Source: Propionivibrio sp. (GTDB lineage Bacteria; Pseudomonadota; Gammaproteobacteria; Burkholderiales; Rhodocyclaceae). From it: a stretch of DNA of 64,000 bases. The notes below the pieces were generated by a model. That model was not told the origin of the DNA. It saw only the letters and a program-made list of their open reading frames with translations, and did not search any database. Shown here piece by piece: positions 30,612 to 40,256 of the stretch; position 1 is the first letter of the stretch, and every line of letters starts with the position of its first letter. The position numbers and the translations under genes are program-made. The DNA lies in assembly GCA_016705685.1 (NCBI GenBank), contig JADJLB010000001.1:558001-622000 (forward strand), in the 5' to 3' direction.

Positions 30612-31178
30612 TTGATCACGAAATCACCTTGTCCGGTCCGTATTCTAGGCGTCGATCCGGGGCTGCGCATTACCGGATTCGGTGTCATCGAAAAATCCGG
30701 TTCGACGTTGACCTATGTGGCCAGCGGTGGCATCAAGACCGATGCCAAGGCGTCATTGCCCGCGCGGCTCGGGACCATACATGCCGGACTGCGCCAACTG
30801 GTCGCGCAGTACCAACCGGATCAGGCCATCGTCGAAATCGTCTTCGTGAACGCCAATCCGCAGTCGACCTTGCTGCTCGGTCAGGCACGCGGTGCCGCCA
30901 TCGCGGCCCTGGTGGCCGAAGGGCTTGAGGTCGCCGAATATACGGCCTTGCAAGTCAAGCAGGCGGTGGTCGGCAATGGCCACGCCGTTAAATCGCAAGT
31001 GCAGCACATGGTATGTCGGTTGTTGTCACTCCCCGGCGGGCTCAGTCCGGACGCCGCCGATGCGCTCGCCTGCGCCATCACGCACGCGCATGGCGGGCAA
31101 GGTTTGGGGCAAGGTCCGGGCGCGCTGGCCGGCCGGGGCTTTCGGGTCCGTAACGGGCGATTGATCTTGAGCCAGTAG
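30612..31178 (+). CDS. ruvC: Holliday junction resolvase RuvC
   Basis: Endonuclease that cuts four-way recombination junctions together with Ruv[20 protein letters not shown] carries the first catalytic Asp. Further acidic residues lie in QAIVEIVF and in the C-terminal [16 protein letters not shown]. Conserved [10 protein letters not shown] is present. The frame is open far upstream, but only the TTG at 30612 gives a family-sized product of 188 aa, with a short N-terminal tail before the conserved strand. The other ruv genes follow. Confidence 0.93.
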   Translation: MITKSPCPVRILGVDPGLRITGFGVIEKSGSTLTYVASGGIKTDAKASLPARLGTIHAGLRQLVAQYQPDQAIVEIVFVNANPQSTLLLGQARGAAIAALVAEGLEVAEYTALQVKQAVVGNGHAVKSQVQHMVCRLLSLPGGLSPDAADALACAITHAHGGQGLGQGPGALAGRGFRVRNGRLILSQ

Positions 31179-31192
31179 AAAGCGAGCACACC

Positions 31193-31768
31193 GTGATCGG
31201 CCGCCTGACCGGAATACTGCTGGAAAAAAATCCGCCACAGCTTGTTGTTGATGTAAAAGGCATCGGCTATGAGGTCGATGTGCCCATGAGCACTTTTTAC
31301 AACCTGCCGGCCAACGGTGAAAAGGTGACCTTGCTTACGCACTTTGTGGTGCGCGAGGACGGGCACTTCCTCTATGGCTTCTCCAGCGCAGCCGAACGTT
31401 TCGCCTTTCGGCACCTGATCAAGATTTCAGGAATCGGCGCACGCATGGCGCTGGCCGTGCTTTCCGGGCTTTCCGTCGACGATCTGGCGCAATCCGTGGC
31501 GCGACAGGAAGTCGGCCGGCTGATCAAGATACCGGGGATAGGCAAGAAGACGGCCGAGCGCCTGTTGCTCGAACTCAAGGGTAAACTGGCCGATGCCCTG
31601 CCTTCGGCTGCCTTGAGCGTAGAAGACAACCGGCATGACATCCTCAATGCGTTGCTGGCACTGGGTTACAATGACCGCGAAGCTGCGGCCGCAGGAAATC
31701 TTCTGCCGGCAGGCATTTCGACATCGGATGGTATCCGCCAGGCACTGAAAGTCCTCTCGAAATCATGA
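31193..31768 (+). CDS. ruvA: Holliday junction branch migration protein RuvA
   Basis: Tetrameric junction-binding protein that loads RuvB. It starts [20 protein letters not shown] with GTG, has two helix-hairpin-helix motifs ([17 protein letters not shown] and [16 protein letters not shown]) and a C-terminal RuvB-binding domain starting near residue 145. The length of 191 aa is normal. It lies 14 bases after ruvC, and its stop overlaps the start of the AI-2E-type permease gene. Confidence 0.96.
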   Translation: MIGRLTGILLEKNPPQLVVDVKGIGYEVDVPMSTFYNLPANGEKVTLLTHFVVREDGHFLYGFSSAAERFAFRHLIKISGIGARMALAVLSGLSVDDLAQSVARQEVGRLIKIPGIGKKTAERLLLELKGKLADALPSAALSVEDNRHDILNALLALGYNDREAAAAGNLLPAGISTSDGIRQALKVLSKS

Positions 31769-32844
31769 TGCATCAATTATCTTCGGCCCAGAAACAGATC
31801 ATTCAGGGCTCCATCGTCGCACTGTTGCTGATCGGTTGTATCGCCGTACTGATGCCTTTCACGGGCACGCTGCTTTTTGCCGTGGTGATCTGCGTCACAA
31901 CGGCACCTTTACACCACCGCCTGCTTGCGTTTTGCGGTGGCCGCAGCAACCTCGCCGCGGGGTTGATGTCGATGATTATGCTGCTCTTGCTGGTTGCGCC
32001 CATGGCCTTGCTGTCGGGCACGCTGGCCGACGGTGTTGAAACGGCCATTCGGCACTTCAAGCCTGTGCTTGAAAACGGGCTGCCGATCGATCCTCCGGAA
32101 TGGTTGGCCACTCTGCCCGTGGTCGGTCCGGATATCAACGATTACTGGCACCGGCTGGTCGCCAGCCGCGAAGAAATGAATACGCTACTGCGCCAGCTGC
32201 TCGACCCCACGCGCAAGCTGGCCTTGGCCACCGTATCGATTTTTGGCCAGGGTTTGCTGCAATTGGTTCTGGTCATTTTCTTTGTGTTTTTTATTTTTCG
32301 CGATGCTCAATCCTACGCCGAAGCATTGCGCATCGGCAGCCGCAAGTTGGCCGGAAATCTGGGCGAAAGCATGCTCAAACTGGCCAATGGCACGGTAACC
32401 GGAGTCATGGTCGGCATCGTCGGCACGGCGGCGGCGCAATCGCTGGTGGCCATGGTTGGCTTCATCATCGCGGGCGTTCCCGGCGTTCTCATGCTGACCT
32501 TCGCCACCTTCTTTTTCTCGATGGTGCCGGTCATCGGCGCGACGTTGATCTGGGTGGGCGCAGCGGCGTGGCTCTACGATGTCGGTCAGACGGGCTGGGC
32601 CATTTTCATGATCCTGTGGGGCATGTTCGGCATCAGCAGCGTCGATAATTTCGTCAAACCGATCCTGATTTCGCGCACGTCCAGCCTGCCGTTATTGTTG
32701 ATTATTGTCGGCGTCTTCGGCGGCGTACTGGTCTTTGGTTTTATCGGACTCTTCCTAGGGCCGACCTTGCTCGCCTTGGGTCAAGTCCTGATCCGGGAAT
32801 GGTTGGCGCTCTCCGACAGTGAGACGCCGTCCATCATGCCGTGA
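31765..32844 (+). CDS. AI-2E (PerM) family transporter
   Basis: A 359-residue polytopic membrane protein of the AI-2E/PerM family. It has hydrophobic segments at the N-terminus, a central soluble stretch, and the C-terminal conserved region with [20 protein letters not shown] and [15 protein letters not shown]. It is inserted between ruvA and ruvB with 4-base overlaps on both sides, so it is translated as part of the ruv operon. The transported molecule is unknown; the family name does not prove autoinducer transport. Confidence 0.9.
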   Translation: MMHQLSSAQKQIIQGSIVALLLIGCIAVLMPFTGTLLFAVVICVTTAPLHHRLLAFCGGRSNLAAGLMSMIMLLLLVAPMALLSGTLADGVETAIRHFKPVLENGLPIDPPEWLATLPVVGPDINDYWHRLVASREEMNTLLRQLLDPTRKLALATVSIFGQGLLQLVLVIFFVFFIFRDAQSYAEALRIGSRKLAGNLGESMLKLANGTVTGVMVGIVGTAAAQSLVAMVGFIIAGVPGVLMLTFATFFFSMVPVIGATLIWVGAAAWLYDVGQTGWAIFMILWGMFGISSVDNFVKPILISRTSSLPLLLIIVGVFGGVLVFGFIGLFLGPTLLALGQVLIREWLALSDSETPSIMP

Positions 32845-33929
32845 TTGAATTGGATACGTTTGGTGGCAATCGAGCCGACGGCATGGGCGGTCTCCCCGAT
32901 GCCCGTTTGATTTCGGCGGAATCCGGTTCGTCCCAGGAAGAGGCGATCGAGCGCGCATTGCGACCGAAGCGACTGGTCGATTACGTGGGTCAGGCCAAGA
33001 TTCGCGAGCAGTTGTCGATATTCATCGAAGCGGCCAGGCGACGCCAGGATGCGCTCGATCACGTGTTGCTGTTCGGTCCGCCAGGCCTGGGAAAAACCAC
33101 GCTGGCGCACATCATCGCCACCGAGATGGGCGTTAACCTGCGTTCGACCTCGGGCCCGGTTCTGGAGCGTGCCGGAGATTTGGCGGCGATGCTGACCAAT
33201 CTCGAACCGCATGACGTTTTGTTCATCGACGAAATCCACCGTTTGAGCCCGGTGGTCGAGGAAATTCTTTACCCTGCGCTCGAAGATTTCCAGATTGACA
33301 TCATGATCGGCGAGGGGCCGGCCGCGCGTTCGGTCAAGCTCGACCTGCCGCCGTTTACGCTGATCGGGGCAACAACCCGCGCGGGCATGCTGACCAACCC
33401 GCTGCGCGACCGTTTTGGCATCGTCGCGCGACTTGAGTTCTACACGCCTGAAGAACTGACGCAGATCGTCACGCGCTCGTCGCAACTCCTCAAAGTGCTG
33501 ACCGAACCTGGCGGCGCGCTGGAAATCGCCAGGCGTTCACGCGGCACGCCGCGCATTGCCAATCGCTTGTTGCGTCGTGTACGCGACTTCGCCGAAGTCA
33601 AGGCGTCGGGTCACATCACGCAAATCGTGGCCGATCTGGCGCTGGTCATGCTCGACGTCGATCACGGCGGCCTCGACGTCATGGATCGCAAGCTGCTTTC
33701 CGCGATCATTGACAAGTTTGCCGGTGGACCGGTTGGCGTCGATAACCTTGCTGCGGCGATCGGCGAAGCGCGCGATACCATCGAGGACGTGCTCGAACCC
33801 TTTCTGATCCAGCAAGGTTACCTGCAACGCACGCCGCGCGGCCGCATCGCCACGGCGGCCATTTATCGTCACCTCGGCCTGGAGAATCCCGCTGCCAGTG
33901 CGCAGAACGACCTGTGGCGGACGCAATGA
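32841..33929 (+). CDS. ruvB: Holliday junction branch migration ATPase RuvB
   Basis: Hexameric AAA+ motor of branch migration. Walker A is [15 protein letters not shown], Walker B is [10 protein letters not shown], sensor 1 is [12 protein letters not shown], and the C-terminal winged helix ends with a [14 protein letters not shown] motif. The length is 362 aa including a 30-residue N-terminal tail. The GTG start overlaps the preceding stop (GTGA); an alternative ATG lies 14 codons in. Confidence 0.96.
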   Translation: MIELDTFGGNRADGMGGLPDARLISAESGSSQEEAIERALRPKRLVDYVGQAKIREQLSIFIEAARRRQDALDHVLLFGPPGLGKTTLAHIIATEMGVNLRSTSGPVLERAGDLAAMLTNLEPHDVLFIDEIHRLSPVVEEILYPALEDFQIDIMIGEGPAARSVKLDLPPFTLIGATTRAGMLTNPLRDRFGIVARLEFYTPEELTQIVTRSSQLLKVLTEPGGALEIARRSRGTPRIANRLLRRVRDFAEVKASGHITQIVADLALVMLDVDHGGLDVMDRKLLSAIIDKFAGGPVGVDNLAAAIGEARDTIEDVLEPFLIQQGYLQRTPRGRIATAAIYRHLGLENPAASAQNDLWRTQ

Positions 33930-33999
33930 CCAGGGACTTAGGGGTGTTCGGTCACCACGGCACACACTTGGCCCCGTCCGGCTGCATTAGAATCCGCCC

Positions 34000-34443
34000 A
34001 TGAAACACCAACAGAGCCCCAATGCCTTCGCCATTACCATTCGCATCTACTACGAAGATACCGACGCGGGTGGCGTGGTGTATTACGCCAACTATCTCAA
34101 GTTTCTGGAGCGTTGCCGCAGCGAATGGCTGCGCTCGATCGGGCACGACCAGACCGATCTTCTGCGCGATCCTGGCATTGTCTTTGTCGTGCGCAGCGTC
34201 AGTCTCGAATTCCTTAAACCGGCGAGGCTCGATGAACAGCTGACGGTCAGTCTCGAAGTCGAAAAGACCACGCGGTCCCAGATATTTTTCCGCCAGCACA
34301 TACGTCGCTCAAGCCCCTTGGTCGAGGGGGGCTGGGATGAGATGACAAGTGGAAAGATTCAGATCGTCTGTGTAGACTCGGCCAAGATGAAAATCGTTTC
34401 AATACCCGCGTTTTTGCGCTCTAAACTGGAAACCCTGCAATGA
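34000..34443 (+). CDS. ybgC: Tol-Pal-associated acyl-CoA thioesterase YbgC
   Basis: A 147-residue hotdog-fold thioesterase. The active-site segment YEDTDAGGVVYYANYLKF with the catalytic Asp and the helix ERCRSEWLRSIG match YbgC. It acts on short acyl-CoAs or acyl-ACP in the cytosol. It is the first gene of the tol-pal operon, overlapping tolQ by 4 bases (ATGA), as in most Gram-negative bacteria. Confidence 0.95.
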   Translation: MKHQQSPNAFAITIRIYYEDTDAGGVVYYANYLKFLERCRSEWLRSIGHDQTDLLRDPGIVFVVRSVSLEFLKPARLDEQLTVSLEVEKTTRSQIFFRQHIRRSSPLVEGGWDEMTSGKIQIVCVDSAKMKIVSIPAFLRSKLETLQ

Positions 34444-35117
34444 ATGTTTCACAAGATCTCTCCATACTGCATCTGATCCTCAACGCCAGCGCCGTCGTTC
34501 AGGCAGTCATGCTGCTGCTCGCCGCGGTCTCCTTCATGTCGTGGTACTACATCTTCCGCAAGTGGTTTGCCGTCAAGCTGGCCCGCACGCAAACCGAGCA
34601 GTTCGAGCGAGATTTCTGGAGCGGTGGTGATCTCAACAGCCTGTATCAGAGTGCCGTCAACAACCGGCACGGCACGGGCAGCATGGAGCGCATCTTCGAA
34701 TCCGGATTTCGCGAATTCAACAAGTTGCGCAGCCAGAAGAATCTGGACCCCAAGGATGTGATCGACGGATCGCGTCGCGCCATGCGTGCCACCTACCAGC
34801 GCGAAGTCGACAGTATCGACGCGCACCTCGCCTTCCTGGCTTCGGTCGGCTCGGTCAGCCCCTACGTCGGCCTGTTCGGCACCGTTTGGGGCATCATGCA
34901 TTCCTTTCGCGGGCTGTCCAATGTCGGCCAGGCGACGCTCTCGGCGGTTGCCCCCGGCATCGCCGAAGCGCTTGTGGCCACGGCCATCGGCCTGTTTGCG
35001 GCGATTCCGGCCGTGGTTGCCTACAACCGCTTTGCCCACGAGATCGATCGGCTGTCGACACGATTCGAATCCTTTATGGAAGAATTTTCCAACATCCTGC
35101 AACGCCAGGTGCGCTAG
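34440..35117 (+). CDS. tolQ: Tol-Pal system proton channel subunit TolQ
   Basis: Inner-membrane stator protein of the MotA/TolQ/ExbB family, 225 aa. There is one transmembrane helix near the N-terminus and two later ones, the second and third in ASVGSVSPYVGLFGTVWGIM and AIGLFAAIPAVVAYN. It forms the proton-driven motor with TolR that energises TolA for outer-membrane constriction during division. tolR follows after 12 bases. Confidence 0.96.
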   Translation: MNVSQDLSILHLILNASAVVQAVMLLLAAVSFMSWYYIFRKWFAVKLARTQTEQFERDFWSGGDLNSLYQSAVNNRHGTGSMERIFESGFREFNKLRSQKNLDPKDVIDGSRRAMRATYQREVDSIDAHLAFLASVGSVSPYVGLFGTVWGIMHSFRGLSNVGQATLSAVAPGIAEALVATAIGLFAAIPAVVAYNRFAHEIDRLSTRFESFMEEFSNILQRQVR

Positions 35118-35129
35118 ACCGGAGGCCGT

Positions 35130-35534
35130 ATGCGTCCACGCCGCTTAAAAAATGAAATCAACGTCGTGCCTTATATCGACGTCATGCTTGTGCTGCTCGT
35201 CATTTTCATGGTCACCGCGCCGATGATGACCACTGCCAGCATTGACGTCCCCTCGGTCGGCAAGGCGTCCCAAGTGCCCGCCGAAGCATTGCAGGTCAAT
35301 GTCCGGGCCGACCAGACCCTGTCGCTGACGGCGCCGGGCAAGCCAGAGCACAGCCTGAGCCGCAGCGAACTGCCGCAAGTCATCGCCGATGCACAACGCA
35401 AGAACCCCGATCAACCCGTGCTTATCGTCGGCGACAAGAATGTCAAATACGAAGCGGTTCTCACGGTCATGGACGAGCTTCAGCGCCAACAGGTCAAGCG
35501 CATCGGCCTGCTCGTACAGCCCACCGGTAGATAG
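35130..35534 (+). CDS. tolR: Tol-Pal system protein TolR
   Basis: A 134-residue ExbD/TolR protein with a single N-terminal transmembrane helix containing the proton-path Asp in VVPYIDVMLVLLVIFMVTAP, followed by a small periplasmic domain (QPVLIVGDKNVKYEAVLTVM). It partners with TolQ and TolA. A GGAGG ribosome-binding site lies just before the ATG. Confidence 0.96.
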   Translation: MRPRRLKNEINVVPYIDVMLVLLVIFMVTAPMMTTASIDVPSVGKASQVPAEALQVNVRADQTLSLTAPGKPEHSLSRSELPQVIADAQRKNPDQPVLIVGDKNVKYEAVLTVMDELQRQQVKRIGLLVQPTGR

Positions 35535-35561
35535 CGTTTTACTGTTCTAAAAGCCGAGCCC

Positions 35562-36374
35562 GTGGAATACGCTGCGCATCTGCCGCCACCTGAAAAATCG
35601 AACATCGCGTCGTTGGTTCTATCGGCGCTGGTTCACCTGCTGCTCATCGTGGCTCTGTTTATCGGCGTGCAATGGAAGAGTCACGCCCCGTCGTCGGTCG
35701 AAGTCGAAGTCTGGCGCGCCGCGCCGGCTCCCGTGCATGACGTCAAGCCCGAACCCGCGTCTGAACTGCCGCCGAAGCCCGAGCCCAAGCCCGAACCGAA
35801 ACCCGTTCCCAAGGCCGAACCGACGCCACCGATCAAGCCGGATATTGCCATCAAGGAAGACAAGAAGCCAAAGAAGGAAGAGCCGAAGAAGGAAGAGCCG
35901 AAGAAGGAAGAGCCAAAGAAGCCCGAACCGAAAAAGCCCGAACCTGATCGCCGCCCGAGTTTTGACGAAGAACTCAAACGCGAGCAGAAACAAATCCAGC
36001 AACAGAAGATAGCGCAGGATCAGCGCACCCGTGCCGAAAACGAATCGAAGCTGCTGGCGCAGCTCAAGGCCGAACAGGCCTCGGCGGCCAATTCGCGCGG
36101 ACTGGCCGACTATGCCGAAAAAGTACGCGGCAGGATTCGCGGCAACATCGTCTTGCCGCCGGGGATACAGGGCAATCCGGAAGCCGTTTTCGAGGTAACC
36201 CAGCTTCCCTCGGGGGATATCATAGACGTCAAGGTACGCAAATCCAGTGGCAAACCTGCGCTTGACGACGCAATCGAACGCGCCATTCGAAAATCATCGC
36301 CTCTGCCTAAGCCGGAGAATCCGGCACTATTTCAGCGCGTGCTGAGAATTCCCTACCACCCATTCGACGATTAA
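35562..36374 (+). CDS. tolA: Cell envelope integrity protein TolA
   Basis: Inner-membrane-anchored protein that spans the periplasm and links TolQR to TolB/Pal. It has one transmembrane helix (about 18-38), a Pro/Lys/Glu-rich linker (residues about 65-125), a charged helical domain, and a C-terminal TonB-like domain (GDIIDVKVRKSSGKPALDDA). The start is GTG at 35562. The length is 270 aa, shorter than E. coli TolA because of a short helical domain. Confidence 0.94.
   Translation: MEYAAHLPPPEKSNIASLVLSALVHLLLIVALFIGVQWKSHAPSSVEVEVWRAAPAPVHDVKPEPASELPPKPEPKPEPKPVPKAEPTPPIKPDIAIKEDKKPKKEEPKKEEPKKEEPKKPEPKKPEPDRRPSFDEELKREQKQIQQQKIAQDQRTRAENESKLLAQLKAEQASAANSRGLADYAEKVRGRIRGNIVLPPGIQGNPEAVFEVTQLPSGDIIDVKVRKSSGKPALDDAIERAIRKSSPLPKPENPALFQRVLRIPYHPFDD
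35874..35920 (+). repeat. 15-bp tandem repeat inside tolA
   Basis: About three head-to-tail copies of GAAGAGCCGAAGAAG encode repeating KKEEP units in the periplasm-spanning linker of TolA. Such repeats can change copy number by slippage without shifting the frame. Confidence 0.75.
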
Positions 36375-36402
36375 ACGGAACGGGGCATAGGGCAGGAAGT
36401 GG

Positions 36403-36705
36403 CTATTCCTTGCCCTTCAGCCGTTTGTAATAATTCTTCGGATCGTCGATGCGCTGTTGCGTGCTACGGTCCCGAACGCCAAACGGATAGCAGTCGGTAT
36501 AGACCGGAATGATGACCAGATGGCCGCTGGAGAAGCGCGACTGGGTCATGCCATCGCTGGTGGGAAGCGACAAGTCAAAAGGTGGTGCATCCGAACGGTA
36601 GATGACCTCGCTGGCGGAGCTGAAAATCGTGTAGCACATGGCCTGGGCGGCCAGCGGTGCAGCAAGCAGGGTGGCCAGTAGCGCTAGTCTGAACGCGTGC
36701 TTCAT
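36403..36705 (-). CDS. Hypothetical exported protein
   Basis: A 100-residue protein on the strand opposite the tol genes. It has a clear signal peptide (MKHAFRLALLATLLAAPLAA, cleavage after AQA) and a mature part with two cysteines (AMCYTIFSS and YTDCYPFG) that could form a disulfide. The segment GMTQSRFSSGHLVIIPV lies between them. I do not recognise the family. ATG 36705 is chosen because it begins the signal peptide; the frame upstream lacks protein character. Confidence 0.7.
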   Translation of the reverse strand: MKHAFRLALLATLLAAPLAAQAMCYTIFSSASEVIYRSDAPPFDLSLPTSDGMTQSRFSSGHLVIIPVYTDCYPFGVRDRSTQQRIDDPKNYYKRLKGKE

Positions 36706-36893
36706 GCTGAATGTCCAATCGAGAACGTAAAGACAAGGTGATTTTACGCCAAATTGGCATGCAAACGGCAATAGCCCGGCCAACCCAGGTGCACCGCCGA
36801 TTCGGGCAGCGGCCCTGAAATTACGTTCAGTTACAATCGTTTCGTGCATCAAGGCGATATAATCGCGCATTGTTTTCCGGATGACATTGACCC

Positions 36894-38186
36894 ATGCTTC
36901 GACCTTTGCACAAACTGCGCGGCCTGAGCCTGATCGCCTTAAGCGCCGTGGCGTTATTCCAGACGCCCGCATTCGCCGAGCTGACGATCGAGATTACCGG
37001 TGCTGGAGCCAATCGGATTCCTTTGGCCATTGCCGATTTCGCCGGTGAGTCGGGCGGCTCGCGTGCGCTGACTTCCGTCATTCGCGGCGACTTGGAACGC
37101 AGCGGTTTGTTTAAGCTGATTGATGCCAACGGCGTAGCATTGAATGAATCCATCAGCCCGGCCTATGCCGACTGGAAGAACCGGGGCGCTGACGCCCTGA
37201 CCGCCGGAAGTATCGGCCCGAGCGCCGATGGCCGACAAGAGGCACGCTTTCGGCTGTATGACGTCAACAAGCAAAGTACGCTCGCTGGCGCAGCTTTCGT
37301 GACTTCGGCGCCGATGCTGCGCGCGGCTGGCCATCGCATTGCCGATGTGATCTATGAAAAACTGATTGGCGAGCCCGGCGTGTTTTCGACGCGCATCGCC
37401 TATGTCGTCAAAGGCGGGCCTACGCACTACGAATTGCATATCGCCGACGCCGATGGACAGAACGCGCAGGCGGCTTTGAAATCGCGTGAGCCGATCATTT
37501 CGCCATCCTGGTCGCCCGATGGAAGCCGTCTGGCCTATGTCTCCTTTGAAAACAAGAAGCCGGTGGTCTACGTGCATTCGCTGGCCAGCGGAAAACGCAT
37601 CGTCGTTGCCAATTTCAAGGGATCGAACTCGGCACCGGCCTGGTCGCCCGACGGTCGCCGGCTGGCCGTCGTACTGACCAAGGAAGGCGGGTCGCAGATA
37701 TTCACGGTGAATGCCGATGGCTCCGGCGTGCAGCGCCTGACGACAACAGCGGGGATCAACACCGAACCTTTCTTCACGCCGGATGGACAGACGGTCTATT
37801 TCACCTCGGATCGCGGCGGCAGCCCGCAGATCTACAGTGTCAGTGCCAATGGCGGCAGTGCCGCGCGGGTCACTTTTGAAGGCAGCTACAATGTCTCGCC
37901 CCGCATTTCGCCGGACGGTAAGTCGATGGCCTTCATCAGTCGGCGCGAGAGCGGCTTTCGTCTGGCGGTCATGGATCTGGCCAGCAAGCAGGTACAGATT
38001 CTCACCGATTCCTACAAAGACGAATCGCCGACCTTCGCGCCCAATGGCCGCATGATCCTCATCGCTACCGAGATCGGCGGCCGTGGTGTATTGTCTGCGG
38101 TATCGATCGACGGCCGCATCAAACAACGACTTTCCATCCAGGCTGGCGATGTTCGCGAACCCGCCTGGGGCCCATTCACCCGTTAA
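36894..38186 (+). CDS. tolB: Tol-Pal system beta-propeller protein TolB
   Basis: Periplasmic protein that binds Pal and TolA. Signal peptide MLRPLHKLRGLSLIALSAVA with cleavage after AFA at about 28. The N-terminal domain is followed by a six-bladed propeller with repeated SPDGxxxAYVS/SPDGRRLAV/TPDGQTVYFTSDRGG-type blades. The length of 430 aa is standard. It lies between tolA and pal, but 519 bp separate it from tolA with the opposite-strand gene in between, so it may have its own promoter. Confidence 0.96.
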   Translation: MLRPLHKLRGLSLIALSAVALFQTPAFAELTIEITGAGANRIPLAIADFAGESGGSRALTSVIRGDLERSGLFKLIDANGVALNESISPAYADWKNRGADALTAGSIGPSADGRQEARFRLYDVNKQSTLAGAAFVTSAPMLRAAGHRIADVIYEKLIGEPGVFSTRIAYVVKGGPTHYELHIADADGQNAQAALKSREPIISPSWSPDGSRLAYVSFENKKPVVYVHSLASGKRIVVANFKGSNSAPAWSPDGRRLAVVLTKEGGSQIFTVNADGSGVQRLTTTAGINTEPFFTPDGQTVYFTSDRGGSPQIYSVSANGGSAARVTFEGSYNVSPRISPDGKSMAFISRRESGFRLAVMDLASKQVQILTDSYKDESPTFAPNGRMILIATEIGGRGVLSAVSIDGRIKQRLSIQAGDVREPAWGPFTR

Positions 38187-38241
38187 TCATTTATCCCCAT
38201 CCGGAAACTGAAAAGCTGAATTTTCACGCAGGAGAAACACC

Positions 38242-38763
38242 ATGAAACGATTCATTGCCCCCACCCTACTTGCCCTGTTGATTGCTGGTTGCGGTTCGAC
38301 GCCCGATGGTCCTGAGCAGGCGGGCGCACCCGTTGAATCCCGAGGCGGCAATGTAGCCACTGTCACGGCGAACGGCATCGACGGGCGCAATCTGCCAGCC
38401 GTGCTCACCGACCCGAAGAGCATACTCTCCAAACGCAGCATCTATTTCGACTATGACAAATACGAGGTCAAGTCCGAGTACAAGGATTTGGTTACCGCGC
38501 ACGCCAAATTCCTCGTCGACAACCGCCAGTTCAAGATGCTGATTCAGGGCAACACCGATGAGCGGGGCAGCCGCGAGTACAACCTGGCTCTGGGCCAGAA
38601 GCGTGCCGACGCAATCAAGAAGATGCTGACCCTGCTCGGCGCTCGTGAAGAGCAGGTCGAATCGGTCAGCCTGGGCGAAGAAAAACCGAAGAATGAAGGC
38701 CAGAATGAAGCAGCCTGGGCTGAAAACCGTCGCGGCGACATGCTTTACAGCGGTGAGTTCTAG
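38242..38763 (+). CDS. pal: Peptidoglycan-associated lipoprotein Pal
   Basis: Outer-membrane lipoprotein that anchors the outer membrane to peptidoglycan. The lipobox LLIAGCGS has the acylated Cys17. The OmpA-like C-terminal domain holds SIYFDYDKYEVKSEY and the peptidoglycan-binding GNTDERGSREYNLALGQKRA. The length is 173 aa. AGGAG precedes the ATG, and the cpoB start follows the stop by one base. Confidence 0.97.
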   Translation: MKRFIAPTLLALLIAGCGSTPDGPEQAGAPVESRGGNVATVTANGIDGRNLPAVLTDPKSILSKRSIYFDYDKYEVKSEYKDLVTAHAKFLVDNRQFKMLIQGNTDERGSREYNLALGQKRADAIKKMLTLLGAREEQVESVSLGEEKPKNEGQNEAAWAENRRGDMLYSGEF

Positions 38764-38764
38764 G

Positions 38765-39574
38765 ATGCCGGAACGGCGCACAAGCCTCGCTTCGGGATTT
38801 TCTGCGGGCCTGGCAACCGGTCTGACCGCGCTTGCCCTGCTGCTTTCCGCCTTTGGTGGGCAGACAGCGCAGGCCGGGGTGTTCGACGACGAGGAAGCGC
38901 GCCGTCAAATCAAGGATCTGTCCATCAAATCCAATGAGCGTCTCGACACCCTGTCCAAAGCCCAGTTCGACCTGATCAACCAGATTCAGGCGCTACGCGA
39001 AGAAAACGCCAAACTGCGCGGCCAGGTCGAAACACTGAATTACGAACTGGAATCGACCAAGAAACGCCAGCAGGATTTCTATATCGACCTCGATGGTCGC
39101 TTGCGCAAGTTTGAACCCCAATCCGCGCCAGCGACAGAGAACAGCCCGCCGGCGAATGCAGCAAATCCCGGTGCCGACCCGGCTAAGAAAACGGCAAGTG
39201 ACCCTGCCGCTGAAGCGCACGAATACGAAGCGGCGTTAAATCTCTTCAAGGCCAATAAGATCAAGGAAGCCGCAGGCGCCTTTGAATCCTTTGTCAAAGC
39301 CCATCCGGACAGCTCGCTGACCCCGAATGCGCAGTACTGGCTTGGTAACGCTTACTATGCGCTGCGCGATTGCAAACAGGCGATCAACGCGCACAAGGCG
39401 GTGGTCAACAAGTGGCCGCAGCACCCGAAAGCGCCCGAGGCGATGGTCAACATGGCGACCTGCCAGCAGGAGCTTGGCGATACCAAGGGTGAACGGTCGA
39501 CGTTGCAGGCGGTAATCGCCAAGTACCCGGACAGCCCGGCTGCGGCTGCGGCGAAGAAACGCCTGAAGAAGTAA
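38765..39574 (+). CDS. cpoB: Cell division coordinator CpoB (YbgF)
   Basis: Periplasmic TPR protein that coordinates peptidoglycan synthesis with Tol-driven constriction. Signal peptide residues about 1-36 (GLTALALLLSAF, cleavage after AQA), then a coiled-coil trimerisation region (LDTLSKAQFDLINQIQALRE), a Pro/Ala linker, and TPR repeats (EYEAALNLFKANKIKEAAGA onward). The start at 38765 lies one base after the pal stop; the frame is open upstream inside pal but that part is not the protein. 269 aa. Confidence 0.94.
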   Translation: MPERRTSLASGFSAGLATGLTALALLLSAFGGQTAQAGVFDDEEARRQIKDLSIKSNERLDTLSKAQFDLINQIQALREENAKLRGQVETLNYELESTKKRQQDFYIDLDGRLRKFEPQSAPATENSPPANAANPGADPAKKTASDPAAEAHEYEAALNLFKANKIKEAAGAFESFVKAHPDSSLTPNAQYWLGNAYYALRDCKQAINAHKAVVNKWPQHPKAPEAMVNMATCQQELGDTKGERSTLQAVIAKYPDSPAAAAAKKRLKK

Positions 39575-39578
39575 GCGG

Positions 39579-40238
39579 GTGACGGGCAGCAACAGGCCTC
39601 TCTCGCTGAAAATCAGCGAGATCTTCTATTCCATTCAGGGTGAAGCCTCACGTGCCGGATTGCCGACGGTATTCGTGCGCCTCACCGGTTGCCCATTGCG
39701 TTGCGTCTGGTGCGACACCGAATACGCCTTTTCCGGCGGCCAGAGCATGACCTTGACCCGGATTCTCGAAACCGTCGGTGCATACGCCGTCCGACAGGTT
39801 TGCGTTACCGGCGGCGAACCACTCGCTCAGGCGAACTGCTTGCCGTTGCTCTCGGCATTATGCGATGCCGATTATGACGTTTCGCTCGAAACATCGGGCG
39901 CCCTCGACATTTCAGGCGTCGATTCACGCGTTTCCCGAATTGTTGATCTCAAGGCGCCCGGATCGGGTGAGTCCGCAAAGAACCGTTGGAAAAATATCGA
40001 TTTTCTGTCGTCGCAAGATGAATTGAAATTCGTCATCAAAGATCGCGCCGACTATGAATGGGCGCGCGATACCGTTGTTCACAACCAGCTTGACGTCCTC
40101 TGTCCCCTGCTCTTCTCGCCGGTGCAAGGCGCGCTGGAGCCGCGCATGCTGGCCGAGTGGATTCTCGCCGATCAACTACCGGTGCGCTTGCAACTGCAAC
40201 TGCACAAGCTGCTTTGGGGTAATATTCAGGGCAAATAA
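39579..40238 (+). CDS. queE: 7-carboxy-7-deazaguanine synthase
   Basis: Radical SAM enzyme of queuosine biosynthesis. The cluster motif is CPLRCVWC (CX3CX2C) preceded by IQGEASRAGLPTVFVRLTG; a GGEPL SAM motif follows. GTG start 4 bases after cpoB. The length of 219 aa is normal. It works upstream of QueC, encoded about 400 bp downstream, in making preQ0. Confidence 0.95.
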   Translation: MTGSNRPLSLKISEIFYSIQGEASRAGLPTVFVRLTGCPLRCVWCDTEYAFSGGQSMTLTRILETVGAYAVRQVCVTGGEPLAQANCLPLLSALCDADYDVSLETSGALDISGVDSRVSRIVDLKAPGSGESAKNRWKNIDFLSSQDELKFVIKDRADYEWARDTVVHNQLDVLCPLLFSPVQGALEPRMLAEWILADQLPVRLQLQLHKLLWGNIQGK

Positions 40239-40256
40239 ACCTGCAGAGTACTTGCC

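Noticed and set aside
35874..35920. Short regularly spaced repeats as a CRISPR-like array
   Set aside because: They are 15-bp units encoding the Lys/Glu/Pro linker of TolA, with no spacers.
36954..38126. 390-codon open frame antisense to tolB
   Set aside because: Shadow of a GC-rich gene; no recognisable protein text, while tolB on the other strand is certain.
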